Shown here: positions 34,453 to 42,186 of the stretch, piece after piece
Numbering within the stretch: the stretch's first letter is position 1
Layout: every line of letters begins with the position of its first letter
Assembly: GCF_004329815.1 (NCBI RefSeq)
Contig: NZ_SJPE01000009.1
Location: 59,691-123,690 of the forward strand
Length of the DNA stretch: 64,000 nucleotides
Source of the DNA: Flavobacterium silvisoli
Lineage (GTDB): Bacteria; Bacteroidota; Bacteroidia; Flavobacteriales; Flavobacteriaceae
Direction: 5' to 3'
Notes under the pieces: model-generated
Databases searched by the model: none
The model's input: the letters and a program-made list of their open reading frames with translations, nothing else
What the model was told of the DNA's origin: nothing
Translations under genes and position numbers: made by a program

Positions 34453-34974
34453 TTATCTATTAGCAATTGACTTGTTAGTTAGAGGTTTAACTTTAGTTGG
34501 TTTACTGGTTTTTACACCATTGGTCCAATATTCTTTACCAAAAACAGAACCGTCTTTCTTTTTGAAAATGAAAGCACCTTCTTTCTTATCCTGACGGAAT
34601 TCGCCCTGCTGGTATATTTTGGCATCATCATAATACTCTATATAAGGTCCTTCTTTTACATTGTTTTTGTAGTGAACTACATAATTTACATTTCCATTGT
34701 CGTAGTAATACGTTCTTTTACCTTCCAATTTTGAATCGTATAAATCTAAACTATAAGAAATCAAACTGTTTTTGTGGGTGAATTTATTATAATAGACATG
34801 GATATAACGGTCTTTTATAATATAGGGACGAATCTTGTAAATCGCTGCGTTTTCTTTAGTGGTTACTTTGTAATCACAATCATACCAGATGGTGTCGGTT
34901 GAAACCGTATACCTGTTTTTGCCAATCATCAAAGCAGAGAGCAGCAAAAAAAAGAACAGAGCTAATTTTTTCAT
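34453..34974 (-). CDS. YwqK/MORN-like repeat protein with signal peptide
   Basis: A 173-residue protein with a hydrophobic signal (LALFFFLLLSALMIG). The central part (about 85-155) carries repeated short units of the MORN/YwqK kind: LEGKRTYYYDNGNVNYV, VKEGPYIEYYDDAKIY, QQGEFRQDKKEGAFIF and GKEYWTNGVK. These proteins form a beta meander; some YwqK-type proteins have been described as antitoxin-like, but here the signal peptide argues for the periplasm or cell surface. The C-terminal tail is basic. No partner gene is next to it. Confidence 0.78.
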   Translation of the reverse strand: MKKLALFFFLLLSALMIGKNRYTVSTDTIWYDCDYKVTTKENAAIYKIRPYIIKDRYIHVYYNKFTHKNSLISYSLDLYDSKLEGKRTYYYDNGNVNYVVHYKNNVKEGPYIEYYDDAKIYQQGEFRQDKKEGAFIFKKKDGSVFGKEYWTNGVKTSKPTKVKPLTNKSIANR

Positions 34975-35140
34975 ATAGTAGGATATTAGTAATTAAGCGA
35001 TTACTAAACTAGTATATTTTATTAACAAAATTTAAAAAAATGTTAATAAAGTACCTTTTTTTGTAAAAAATATCTTTTTAAAACAAATGGAAACGCAATT
35101 AAAAGTGTATTATCTTACATGTAAATAAGCATTTCACATA

Positions 35141-35170
35141 AAAAAAACCACCTGATACTATCAGATGGTC
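35141..35170 (-). terminator. Rho-independent terminator of the beta-oxidation operon
   Basis: Read leftward, ACCATCTGA ... TCAGGTGGT forms a stem with one U-G pair and is followed by a run of T. It lies 27 bases beyond the stop codon of the acyl-CoA dehydrogenase, the last gene of the operon. Confidence 0.8.
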
Positions 35171-35196
35171 TTTCCAACAATTAACTTAACTAAAAT

Positions 35197-36987
35197 TTAG
35201 AAACAATATCCATTTTCCGCTACTAATCGGGCGGTGATGGTTTCTCTTAAGCCTACAATGTTAGGCATGTTGGTATATTTGGTGAAACGGCGTAATCCCA
35301 TCAGCATCATGCGCTGTTCATCGCCTTCCGAAAATGAAATGATGCTTTCTTTTCCTTTTAGGGTGATGATGTCAACGGCTTTGTACAGGTACAATTTAGC
35401 CATTGCAATTTGCTCTTTTGCGTTTTCTTCGCCTTGTTTTTTTGCCAATTTTTCGGTTCTTAATATGGTACTTTCAGCCATGTAAATTTCAATCAGCATA
35501 TCTGCTGCTGCCATTAGGAGTTGCTGATGAGCGTCTAAATCCATTCCGAATTTTTGAACAGCGGCTCCGGCTACCATTAAAAAGGCTTTTTTCAGTTTGG
35601 CTATCATTTCTTTTTCTTCCGAAAACAATTCAGAGTAATCGGGAGTTTCAAATGACGGAATTCCCATGAGTTCTTCCTGTACTTTCATGGCCGGGCCCAA
35701 CAAATCGACATGACCTTTCATGGCTTTTTTAATCAGCATTCCTACAGAGAGCATACGGTTGATTTCATTCGTACCTTCATAAATTCTCGAGATGCGGGCA
35801 TCACGCCAGGCACTTTCCATCGGTGTGTCTTCTGAGAATCCCATACCGCCCAATATTTGAATTCCTTCATCGGCACAATTTTGAACATCTTCAGAAACGG
35901 CTACTTTCAGTATAGAACATTCGATGGCAAATTCCTCAACTCCTTTTAACTCAGCTTCCTGATGGGTAGCTCCTTCGGCTTCGCGTAATTTGATTCGGGT
36001 TTCTATGTCTTTGGCAGCGCGGTATGTAGCACTTTCACCGGCATAGGCTGAGGTAGCCATTTCGGCCAATTTATAACGAATGGCTCCAAAATTAGAGATG
36101 GGTACATTAAACTGTATACGTTCGTTGGCATAATGAACAGCATTGGTGGTTACTCTTCTTTGCGCATCCAGACAAGCCGCAGCCAATTTGATTCGACCCA
36201 CATTAAGAGCATTCATGGCAATTTTGAATCCTTCGCCGCGACCGGCCAGCATGTTTTCTACCGGAACTTTAGTTTCGTTGAAAAAGACCTGTCGGGTTGA
36301 AGAAGCACGAATTCCGAGTTTGTGTTCTTCTTCATTCATCGTTATACCATTGTTCGGATCATTTTCGACAATAAATCCGGTGATGTTTTTGTCGTCTTCA
36401 ATGCGGGCAAAAACAATAAACAGAGAGCAGAATCCGGCGTTGGAAATCCACATTTTACCTCCTGTGATTTTGTAATGCGTTCCGTCTTCAGACAGTACCG
36501 CTTTGGTTTTACCCGAGTTAGCATCAGAGCCGGCTCCGGGCTCAGTCAGACAGTAGGCTCCGAACCATTCTCCGGAAGCCAATTTCGGTACGTATTTTTG
36601 TTTTTGAGCTTCGGTTCCGTATAAAGTAATAGGCATGGTACCTATACCGGTATGAGCTCCGAAAGCTGTAGAGAACGAACCTGTAGCTCCTGAGATGTAA
36701 TCGCATACCAAGCAAGTGTCAACGAATCCCATACCCATACCACCGTAAGCCTCGGGAACGGCCACACTGAGGAAGCCCATTTCTCCCGCTTTTTTCATGC
36801 ATTCTTCCGTAAAGGCATAGTCTTTATTTTCAAAGCGGTTTTTGTTGGGCCATATTTCTTTGTCTACGAATTCTTTAACCGAATCGCGCATCATGATTTG
36901 TTCTTCCGAAAAATCTTCCGGAGTGAAAATGTCTTCACATTTTGTTTCTTTTACGAGGAATTGTCCTCCGCGGGTGATATCGCTCAT
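35197..36987 (-). CDS. fadE: Acyl-CoA dehydrogenase (FadE-like)
   Basis: A 596-residue flavoenzyme that catalyses the first oxidation of beta-oxidation. The N-terminal helical domain, the FAD segment GAYCLTEPGAGSDANSGKT and KMWISNAGF are present, along with the catalytic base position E404 in IYEGTNEIN and a C-terminal extension of about 170 residues typical of long-chain or VLCAD-like bacterial enzymes. The start is MSDITRGGQF at 36987; the frame is open upstream to 37041, but that part is encoded by an inverted repeat. It is the last gene of the MarR - fadN - fadA - fadE operon, in the same order as fadNAE of Bacillus. The symbol is by analogy. Confidence 0.9.
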   Translation of the reverse strand: MSDITRGGQFLVKETKCEDIFTPEDFSEEQIMMRDSVKEFVDKEIWPNKNRFENKDYAFTEECMKKAGEMGFLSVAVPEAYGGMGMGFVDTCLVCDYISGATGSFSTAFGAHTGIGTMPITLYGTEAQKQKYVPKLASGEWFGAYCLTEPGAGSDANSGKTKAVLSEDGTHYKITGGKMWISNAGFCSLFIVFARIEDDKNITGFIVENDPNNGITMNEEEHKLGIRASSTRQVFFNETKVPVENMLAGRGEGFKIAMNALNVGRIKLAAACLDAQRRVTTNAVHYANERIQFNVPISNFGAIRYKLAEMATSAYAGESATYRAAKDIETRIKLREAEGATHQEAELKGVEEFAIECSILKVAVSEDVQNCADEGIQILGGMGFSEDTPMESAWRDARISRIYEGTNEINRMLSVGMLIKKAMKGHVDLLGPAMKVQEELMGIPSFETPDYSELFSEEKEMIAKLKKAFLMVAGAAVQKFGMDLDAHQQLLMAAADMLIEIYMAESTILRTEKLAKKQGEENAKEQIAMAKLYLYKAVDIITLKGKESIISFSEGDEQRMMLMGLRRFTKYTNMPNIVGLRETITARLVAENGYCF

Positions 36988-37003
36988 AGTTTTATGTTTT
37001 TTT

Positions 37004-37033
37004 GAGAAAAGAAGCAAGAAGCAAGAAAAAAGA
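37004..37033. repeat. Inverted repeat, left arm of IVP cassette A
   Basis: Purine-rich 7-nt units (AAAGAAG-type, AAGAAGC) begin 17 bases upstream of the fadE start. Twenty-three bases (GAGAAAAG followed by AAGCAAGAAGCAAGA) are identical to the reverse complement of the arm at 37388-37417. Confidence 0.75.
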
Positions 37034-37387
37034 TTAGTCATTCAATTTACTGATGAAACCAGCAATCATTTTTTGAAATTCGATAATCTTGTTCTCAATT
37101 TCTAACATTTTTTCATCGGTTATATATTTATTTTGATTTGCTATTAATAATTGGGTTTGTAGTTCGAATGAAGATCCCAAACTGATATTCAAAAAGTGTT
37201 TAAAATGATTGTTTTCTCTATTTGACCCTTCTGCAATATTTGAAGGCATGGAAACAGCTGCTCTATTCATTTGACTAGCCAAACCATAAACTTCATTCTT
37301 TGGGAAATCAAGACATGTTTTATGAATATCTGATGCGATTTCCATCGATATAATCCAGATTTTAAGATTTTTAAAGTTATGTTTCAT
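37034..37387 (-). CDS. Four-helix-bundle protein (IVP / S23 family), intact copy in an inverted-repeat cassette
   Basis: A 117-residue member of the 23S rRNA intervening-sequence protein family: MKHNFKNLKIWIISMEIA, the characteristic YGLASQMNRAAVSMPSNIAEG and a C-terminal amphipathic helix ending ISKLND. Members occur in 23S rRNA insertions, with retroelements (Avd-like) and in isolated intergenic copies; their biochemical role is unclear. The reading frame lies exactly between the two arms of an inverted repeat: its ATG directly follows one arm and its stop directly precedes the other. It sits between thiolase and acyl-CoA dehydrogenase. A decayed copy lies at 41120-41354. Confidence 0.9.
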   Translation of the reverse strand: MKHNFKNLKIWIISMEIASDIHKTCLDFPKNEVYGLASQMNRAAVSMPSNIAEGSNRENNHFKHFLNISLGSSFELQTQLLIANQNKYITDEKMLEIENKIIEFQKMIAGFISKLND

Positions 37388-37417
37388 GTCTTGCTTCTTG
37401 CTTCTTTTCTCTTTTTT
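37388..37417. repeat. Inverted repeat, right arm of IVP cassette A
   Basis: Seven-nt units CTTGCTT, CTTGCTT, CTTTTCT, CTTTTTT, ending directly against the stop codon of the thiolase (37418-37420). It pairs with 37004-37033. Confidence 0.75.
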
Positions 37418-38599
37418 CTACAATAGTTCGTAAATTCCTGCCGCTCCCTGTCCGGTTCCTACACACATGGATACGATGCCGTATTTGTCACCCCGTCTTT
37501 TCATTTCGTCAAACAGCTGAACCGAAAGTTTGGCTCCGGTGCATCCCAGAGGATGACCCAAGGCAATAGCACCTCCATTTACATTTATGATATCAGGATT
37601 CAGACCCAATTCGCGTATTACGGCCAGAGATTGTGAGGCAAAGGCTTCGTTCAATTCGATCAGATTGATGTCATTTAATTTTAATCCGGCTTGTTGTAAT
37701 GCTTTCGGGATGGCTTTTACCGGCCCAATTCCCATGATTCTCGGTTCTACGCCAGCTGCGGCATAGCTTACCATTCGGGCAATAGGAGTGAGATTCAGTT
37801 CTTTTACCAGTTCCTCGCTCATGATTAGCACAAAGGCAGCCCCGTCACTTGTTTGTGATGAGTTACCGGCTGTGACACTTCCACCGGCTGCAAATACAGG
37901 TTTTAAACCGGCTAATGCTTCTGTTGATGTGCCTGCTCTGGGGCCTTCGTCTTTGGTTACGGTATAGGATTTAGTTTCTTTTTTACCCTTTTCATTGATG
38001 AAAGTTTGCTCAACAGTGATTGGGACAATTTGTCGGTCAAACTTACCATCGGCTTGTGCCTGAAGGGCTTTTTTGTGGGAATTGAAGGCGAAGATATCCT
38101 GATCTTCACGCGATACGTTGAATTGTTTTGCCACTGCTTCTGCAGTCAATCCCATTCCCCAGTAATAATCTTCGTGTCCTTCGGCAGCCACTCTGTAATC
38201 GGGAGTAGGTTTGTAGCCGCCCATAGGGATAAAACTCATACTCTCGGCGCCACCGGCAATAATACAATCGGCCATGCCGTTTTGAATTTTAGCTGTGGCC
38301 ATGGCGATGGTTTCTAATCCGGAGGCACAATACCGGTTTACGGTTACTCCGGGAACATCGGTAACTTTTAATCCCATTAATGAAATTAATCGAGCTACGT
38401 TTAATCCTTGCTCGGCTTCGGGCATGGCGTTGCCTACTATGACATCATCTATGCGGGTTTTGTCAAAATCAGGCAGTTCATTCATCATGAACTGTATGGT
38501 TTCTGCTGCTAACTCATCGGGACGTTTAAAACGGAACACGCCTTTAGGAGCTTTTCCCACCGCGGTTCTGTATGCTTTTACTATGTATGCTGTTTTCAT
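37418..38599 (-). CDS. fadA: Acetyl-CoA C-acyltransferase (thiolase)
   Basis: A 393-residue thiolase that cleaves 3-ketoacyl-CoA in the final step of beta-oxidation. The three active-site residues are present: C91 in [11 protein letters not shown]349 in [10 protein letters not shown] and C379 in SMCVGTGQG. It starts [16 protein letters not shown], the usual thiolase opening. It lies between the fadN-like gene and the IVP cassette; the first gap holds an inverted repeat. The symbol follows the fadNAE-type order. Confidence 0.93.
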   Translation of the reverse strand: MKTAYIVKAYRTAVGKAPKGVFRFKRPDELAAETIQFMMNELPDFDKTRIDDVIVGNAMPEAEQGLNVARLISLMGLKVTDVPGVTVNRYCASGLETIAMATAKIQNGMADCIIAGGAESMSFIPMGGYKPTPDYRVAAEGHEDYYWGMGLTAEAVAKQFNVSREDQDIFAFNSHKKALQAQADGKFDRQIVPITVEQTFINEKGKKETKSYTVTKDEGPRAGTSTEALAGLKPVFAAGGSVTAGNSSQTSDGAAFVLIMSEELVKELNLTPIARMVSYAAAGVEPRIMGIGPVKAIPKALQQAGLKLNDINLIELNEAFASQSLAVIRELGLNPDIINVNGGAIALGHPLGCTGAKLSVQLFDEMKRRGDKYGIVSMCVGTGQGAAGIYELL

Positions 38600-38611
38600 A
38601 ATTTTTATTTT

Positions 38612-38692
38612 GAGATGATAGACTGAGAGATAATAGATTGATAGACTTATTGTCTCTTCTCTCTTTGTCTATTATCTATTATCTAATTTCTC
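38612..38692. repeat. Junction inverted repeat with 7-nt units (GATAATA / ATTATCT), fadN-thiolase
   Basis: The right arm has units TTTGTCT, ATTATCT, ATTATCT, AATTTCT (38664-38691) and overlaps the last codons and TAG stop of the fadN-like gene (stop at 38683-38685). The left arm (38612-38646) begins 13 bases before the thiolase start and has AGA repeated every 7-8 bases (GAGATGATAGACTG ...). The core GAGAGATAATAGAT..GATAGAC pairs with the right arm. Confidence 0.7.
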
Positions 38693-41073
38693 AATGGTTT
38701 TCCTTTGGTCAACATATATTGTATTCTCTCCAACGTTTTTCTTTCGGTACAGAGCGACAGGAATGCCTCGCGTTCTATATCGAGTAAGTATTGTTCTGAT
38801 ACCATTGATGGTTCGGACAAATCACCACCGGCCATTACATAGGCCAGTTTGTTAGCAATTTTCTGGTCGTGCTCTGATATGTATTGACCGGCTACCATTT
38901 GGTCTGTTCCTACCAAGAACATACCCAGGGCTTGTTTCCCTAAAACTTTCACATCCTTTCTGCGGATGGGTTGGGTATATCCTTGTTCGGCCATTTGCAG
39001 GGCTACTTGTTTGGCCACAGCAATTTGACGGTCTTTATTTACCACAACAATATCTTTTCCTTTTTGTAAAATTCCGGTATCAAAAGCTTCGTATGCCGAA
39101 GTGGATACTTTGGCCATGGCAACAGCGAGGAAATATTCCTGAAGCACATTCAGTTCGACGTCGTTCTTATGAAACAAATCGGAAGCGCGTAAGGCCATTT
39201 CCTTAGACCCTCCGCCACCCGGAATAACCCCTACACCGAATTCGACTAAACCGATATAACTTTCAGCAGCTGCTACTACGCGATCGGCATGAAGAGTCAT
39301 TTCGCAGCCACCACCCAAGGTCATCCCGTGAGGAGCTACGACTACAGGTATAGCCGAATACCTAACACGCATCATGGTATCCTGGAACATTTTGATGGCC
39401 ATGTTCAATTCGTCGTATTCCTGTTCGACAGCCATCATGAAAATCATTCCAATATTGGCACCGACGGAGAAGTTAGCTGCCTGATTCCCGATGACCAATC
39501 CGTTGTATTCTTTTTCGGCTAAATCAATAGCTTTGTTGATGCCGGCTAGGACATCTCCGCCAATGGTGTTCATTTTTGACTGGAATTCAAGGTTTAGAAT
39601 GCCGTCACCCAAATCGTGTATCACTGTTCCGCTGTTGCTCCAAACCTTTTTGCTTTCGCGAATGTTATTCAGAATAATGAAACTATCCTGTCCGGGAACT
39701 TTGGTTTGCGATTTGGTTTGGATGTTGTAATAATAGGTAGCACCTTCTTTTACGGTGTAAAAACTGTTGCTTCCGGTGGCAAACATTTCGTTGACCCAGG
39801 CAGCCGGTTGATAGCCTTCGGCCTGCATGAGTTCTATTCCTTTGGCAACACCTATAGCGTCCCATATTTCAAACGGACCGTTTTCCCAGCCAAATCCGGC
39901 TTTCATGGCATCGTCAATTTTATAGAAATCATCGGTTATTTCAGGAACGCGGTTGGAACAGTAGGCAAACATGGCAGCGAAATTTTTTCTGTAGAAATCA
40001 CCCGCTTTATCTTTGCCTTTTACTAAAATTTTGAATCGGTCTATTGGTTTATCAATGGTTTTGGTCAATTCTAAGGTAGCAAAAGAGGCTTTTTTGGCTG
40101 CGCGGTATTCCATAGTCTCTAAATCCAATGACAATATGTCTTTGCCTACTTTTTTATAAAAACCCTGACCGGTTTTGCTGCCCAGCCATTTGTTTTCCAT
40201 CATTTTGGTAATGAAGTCGGGAAGTTTGAATAAATTGTGTGCTTCATCATTGGGACAGCCTTCATATAAACCATTGGCTACATGAACCAAAGTGTCCAAA
40301 CCAACAACATCTACGGTTCTGAATGTGGCCGATTTTGGTCGACCGATGACAGCTCCTGTTAGTTTGTCGACTTCTTCAATGGTCAGTCCCATTTCTTTGA
40401 CCAAATGAAATAAGCTCTGGATGCCGAAAATTCCGATGCGGTTTCCTATGAATGCCGGGGTGTCTTTGGCTACAACCGAAGTTTTTCCCAGATACTGTGA
40501 GCCGTAATTGGTTAAGAAATCCAATACTTCGGCAGTAGTTTGAGGTCCCGGGATGATTTCAAATAATTTAAGATAACGGGCCGGATTGAAGAAATGCGTT
40601 CCGCAAAAATGCTTTTGAAAATCTTCGCTTCTGCCTTCGTTCATAAACTTAATGGGGATACCGGAGGTGTTTGAAGTAACCAAAGTTCCGGGTTTACGGT
40701 ATTTGTCGATTTGTTCAAATACTAATTTCTTGATGTCTAAACGCTCTACAACCACTTCAATAATCCAATCGTAATCTGCAATTTTGGCCATGTCGTCAGT
40801 CGTGTTTCCGGTAGTGATACGGGAGGCAAATTTCTGACTGTAAATAGGAGAAGGGTTTGATTTTAAAGCATTGGCAAGATGGTCATTTACCACCCGATTG
40901 CGCACCTCTTTACTCTCGAGGGTCAATCCTTTTTTTTCTTCTGCTTCGGTCAGTGTATTGGGAATAATATCCAACAACAAAACTTCTACACCAATGTTGG
41001 CAAAATGACAGGCGATGCCGGAGCCCATGATGCCCGAACCTACTACAGCCACTTTTTTGATAATTCGTTTCAT
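38683..41073 (-). CDS. fadN: Bifunctional 3-hydroxyacyl-CoA dehydrogenase / enoyl-CoA hydratase (FadN-like)
   Basis: A 796-residue beta-oxidation enzyme. The N-terminal NAD-binding dehydrogenase domain comes first (VAVVGSGIMGSGIA, G12-x-G14-x-x-G17), then the 3HCDH C-terminal domain (SKT...KDTPAFIGNRIG and later), and the enoyl-CoA hydratase/isomerase domain at the C-terminal end (HGMTLGGGCEMTLHADRV ... EFGVGVIPGGGGSKEMALR). This domain order is the reverse of E. coli FadB and the same as Bacillus FadN. The frame is open nine codons further upstream (to 41100), but that is repeat-encoded sequence; MKRIIKKVAVVGSG at 41073 is the natural start. The last codons overlap an inverted repeat. Confidence 0.93.
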   Translation of the reverse strand: MKRIIKKVAVVGSGIMGSGIACHFANIGVEVLLLDIIPNTLTEAEEKKGLTLESKEVRNRVVNDHLANALKSNPSPIYSQKFASRITTGNTTDDMAKIADYDWIIEVVVERLDIKKLVFEQIDKYRKPGTLVTSNTSGIPIKFMNEGRSEDFQKHFCGTHFFNPARYLKLFEIIPGPQTTAEVLDFLTNYGSQYLGKTSVVAKDTPAFIGNRIGIFGIQSLFHLVKEMGLTIEEVDKLTGAVIGRPKSATFRTVDVVGLDTLVHVANGLYEGCPNDEAHNLFKLPDFITKMMENKWLGSKTGQGFYKKVGKDILSLDLETMEYRAAKKASFATLELTKTIDKPIDRFKILVKGKDKAGDFYRKNFAAMFAYCSNRVPEITDDFYKIDDAMKAGFGWENGPFEIWDAIGVAKGIELMQAEGYQPAAWVNEMFATGSNSFYTVKEGATYYYNIQTKSQTKVPGQDSFIILNNIRESKKVWSNSGTVIHDLGDGILNLEFQSKMNTIGGDVLAGINKAIDLAEKEYNGLVIGNQAANFSVGANIGMIFMMAVEQEYDELNMAIKMFQDTMMRVRYSAIPVVVAPHGMTLGGGCEMTLHADRVVAAAESYIGLVEFGVGVIPGGGGSKEMALRASDLFHKNDVELNVLQEYFLAVAMAKVSTSAYEAFDTGILQKGKDIVVVNKDRQIAVAKQVALQMAEQGYTQPIRRKDVKVLGKQALGMFLVGTDQMVAGQYISEHDQKIANKLAYVMAGGDLSEPSMVSEQYLLDIEREAFLSLCTERKTLERIQYMLTKGKPLRN

Positions 41074-41085
41074 TTTGTGTTTTTT

Positions 41086-41115
41086 AGAGGAAAGAAGCAA
41101 GAAGCAAGAAAAAAG
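41086..41115. repeat. Inverted repeat, left arm of decayed IVP cassette B
   Basis: AAGAAGC units (AAAGAAGC, AAGAAGC, AAGAAAAAAG) begin 13 bases upstream of the fadN-like start. The arm is nearly identical to the left arm of cassette A. Confidence 0.7.
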
Positions 41116-41119
41116 ACTA

Positions 41120-41354
41120 ATTGTCTAATTTACTGATGAAACCAGTAATTGTTTTTTTAAAATTCAATAATCTTATTTTCTATTTCACTTGCTTTTTCTT
41201 CGGTTATATAACTATTTTGATTTGCTATTAATAATTGTGTTTGTAATTCAGAAGAGGTGTCCAATTTGGAACTCTAATCCTAATTCTGTATATGTGAGCT
41301 GCTATTTCTATTGAAATCAACCTTATTTTCAATGCTTTTAAAGTTATGTTTCAT
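41120..41354 (-). pseudogene. Decayed copy of the four-helix-bundle (IVP) gene
   Basis: The start at 41354 encodes MKHNFK, the same six codons as the intact copy at 37387. The sequence then diverges, hits stop codons after 24 residues, and resumes homology at ELQTQLLIANQNSYITE ... EIENKIIEF (compare ELQTQLLIANQNKYITD in the intact copy). A large internal segment corresponding to about residues 20-70, including the AASQMNRAAVSMPSNIAEG-type core, is missing. One extra T near the 3' end causes a further frameshift before TGFISKLDN. It is flanked by the same AAGAAGC-unit arms, so it is a dead cassette. Confidence 0.85.
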
Positions 41355-41358
41355 AAAT

Positions 41359-41389
41359 CTTGCTTCTTGTTTCTTTTCTCTTGCTTCTT
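41359..41389. repeat. Inverted repeat, right arm of decayed IVP cassette B
   Basis: Seven-nt units CTTGCTT, CTTGTTT, CTTTTCT, CTTGCTT, then CTT, ending directly at the stop codon of the MarR gene (41390-41392). It differs from the cassette A arm by single bases. Confidence 0.7.
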
Positions 41390-41821
41390 TTAAAATATCT
41401 TTTTCTCTGCTATCAAATCATTGATGATTTCTGCCACTTCAATAAAATGTTGCAGTTTTTCATCGGGTACATTTTGTTTGACGATTTCGTTGAATTTGAT
41501 GACGGTTGTTTTAGAGAGTTCTCTTTTTTCTTTTCCCAATTCGGTCAAGTATATCAAAACCCCTCGGCCGTCTTCCGGATTTTTTTTTCGGATGATTAGC
41601 CCTTTTTCTTCGAGTGTTTTCAGGGTTCTGGTTAAGCTGGTGGGTTCCATGCCCATGCGGTTGCTTATAGCTGTAGAGGGAGTTCCCTCTTCTTTATCAA
41701 TACTGAGCAAAGCAAAACCGATTGCCATAGAGCCTTCGAATTTTGAAGCTTCCTCATTGTACATTCTGGCTACTGCTTGCCAGGTTGCTCGGAGTATATA
41801 ATCTATTGTTTTATCTTTCAT
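41390..41821 (-). CDS. MarR-family transcriptional regulator of the beta-oxidation operon
   Basis: A 143-residue winged-helix repressor. The DNA-recognition region is readable: GTPSTAISNRMGMEPTSLTRTLKTLEEKGLI, here split as STAISNRMGMEPTSLTRTL for the helix-turn-helix and the wing KKNPEDGRGVLIYLTE. Dimerisation helices lie at both ends. The start is MKDKTIDYIL at 41821; the open extension to 41923 covers the operator and promoter and is rejected. It is the first gene of the MarR - fadN - fadA - fadE operon. A palindrome just upstream is a good operator candidate, which suggests autoregulation and control by an acyl-CoA or fatty-acid ligand. Confidence 0.9.
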   Translation of the reverse strand: MKDKTIDYILRATWQAVARMYNEEASKFEGSMAIGFALLSIDKEEGTPSTAISNRMGMEPTSLTRTLKTLEEKGLIIRKKNPEDGRGVLIYLTELGKEKRELSKTTVIKFNEIVKQNVPDEKLQHFIEVAEIINDLIAEKKIF

Positions 41822-41840
41822 ACCTAAATCATAAGAGTAC

Positions 41841-41848
41841 CAAAGATA
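41841..41848 (-). promoter_or_regulatory. -7 promoter box (TATCTTTG) of the MarR/fad operon
   Basis: An exact TAnnTTTG match on the minus strand 20 bases upstream of the MarR start. The palindrome at 41857-41874 lies immediately upstream, where the spacer and the -33 region would be. Confidence 0.55.
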
Positions 41849-41856
41849 AAAAAAAA

Positions 41857-41874
41857 TATTATGCACGCATAATA
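41857..41874. promoter_or_regulatory. Palindromic operator candidate (TATTATGC-AC-GCATAATA)
   Basis: A perfect inverted repeat with 8-base arms and a 2-base spacer. It begins 9 bases upstream of the -7 box of the MarR gene, so a bound dimer would block RNA polymerase. Length and symmetry are typical of MarR-family sites. Confidence 0.65.
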
Positions 41875-41930
41875 AAATGTAATTTTTTTTGAAAAAAAAC
41901 AATTGGTTTTCAGAGTGTGTCAATTATAAA

Positions 41931-41956
41931 AAAAGCGCCGGAATCCCGACGCTTTT
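41931..41956 (-). terminator. Rho-independent terminator (leftward)
   Basis: Read leftward, GCGTCGG ... CCGGCGC with a GATT loop pairs fully if one U-G pair is allowed, then a T run. Its stem has a mismatch on the plus strand, so it acts leftward, ending transcription from the DUF4382 gene side before the MarR promoter. Confidence 0.75.
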
Positions 41957-42186
41957 TATTGCCTATTGTCTTTTGAGGCAAACAGCATTATTTTTACTCA
42001 TGAATAGTGTGTTTAAAAAGAAAAGAGATTAATCAGTAATAGCAGATAGCTAATTCTTACTGCAATTTTAACCGTTAACGTTTTGAGGACCATGTTATCG
42101 GTTTTTGATTGTCGTTGTTTAGTATCTATTATATCTGACAATCTCTTTTCAACATTCAAGAACAAAAATTATTATTGTTACAGCAT

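Larger units (their letters stand above)
41822..42186. other. 365-bp gap between the MarR gene and the DUF4382 lipoprotein gene
   Basis: It contains the promoter and operator of the MarR gene and a terminator at 41931-41956, and about 230 bases of AT-rich DNA between that terminator and the DUF4382 stop codon. I see no open frame of interest in that part. The long distance from stop codon to terminator leaves room for a 3' UTR or a small RNA; nothing in the sequence proves one. Confidence 0.6.

Noticed and set aside
37004..37417. IVP cassette as a transposon with a transposase
   Set aside because: No transposase-like gene and no target-site duplication visible; described instead as an inverted-repeat cassette.
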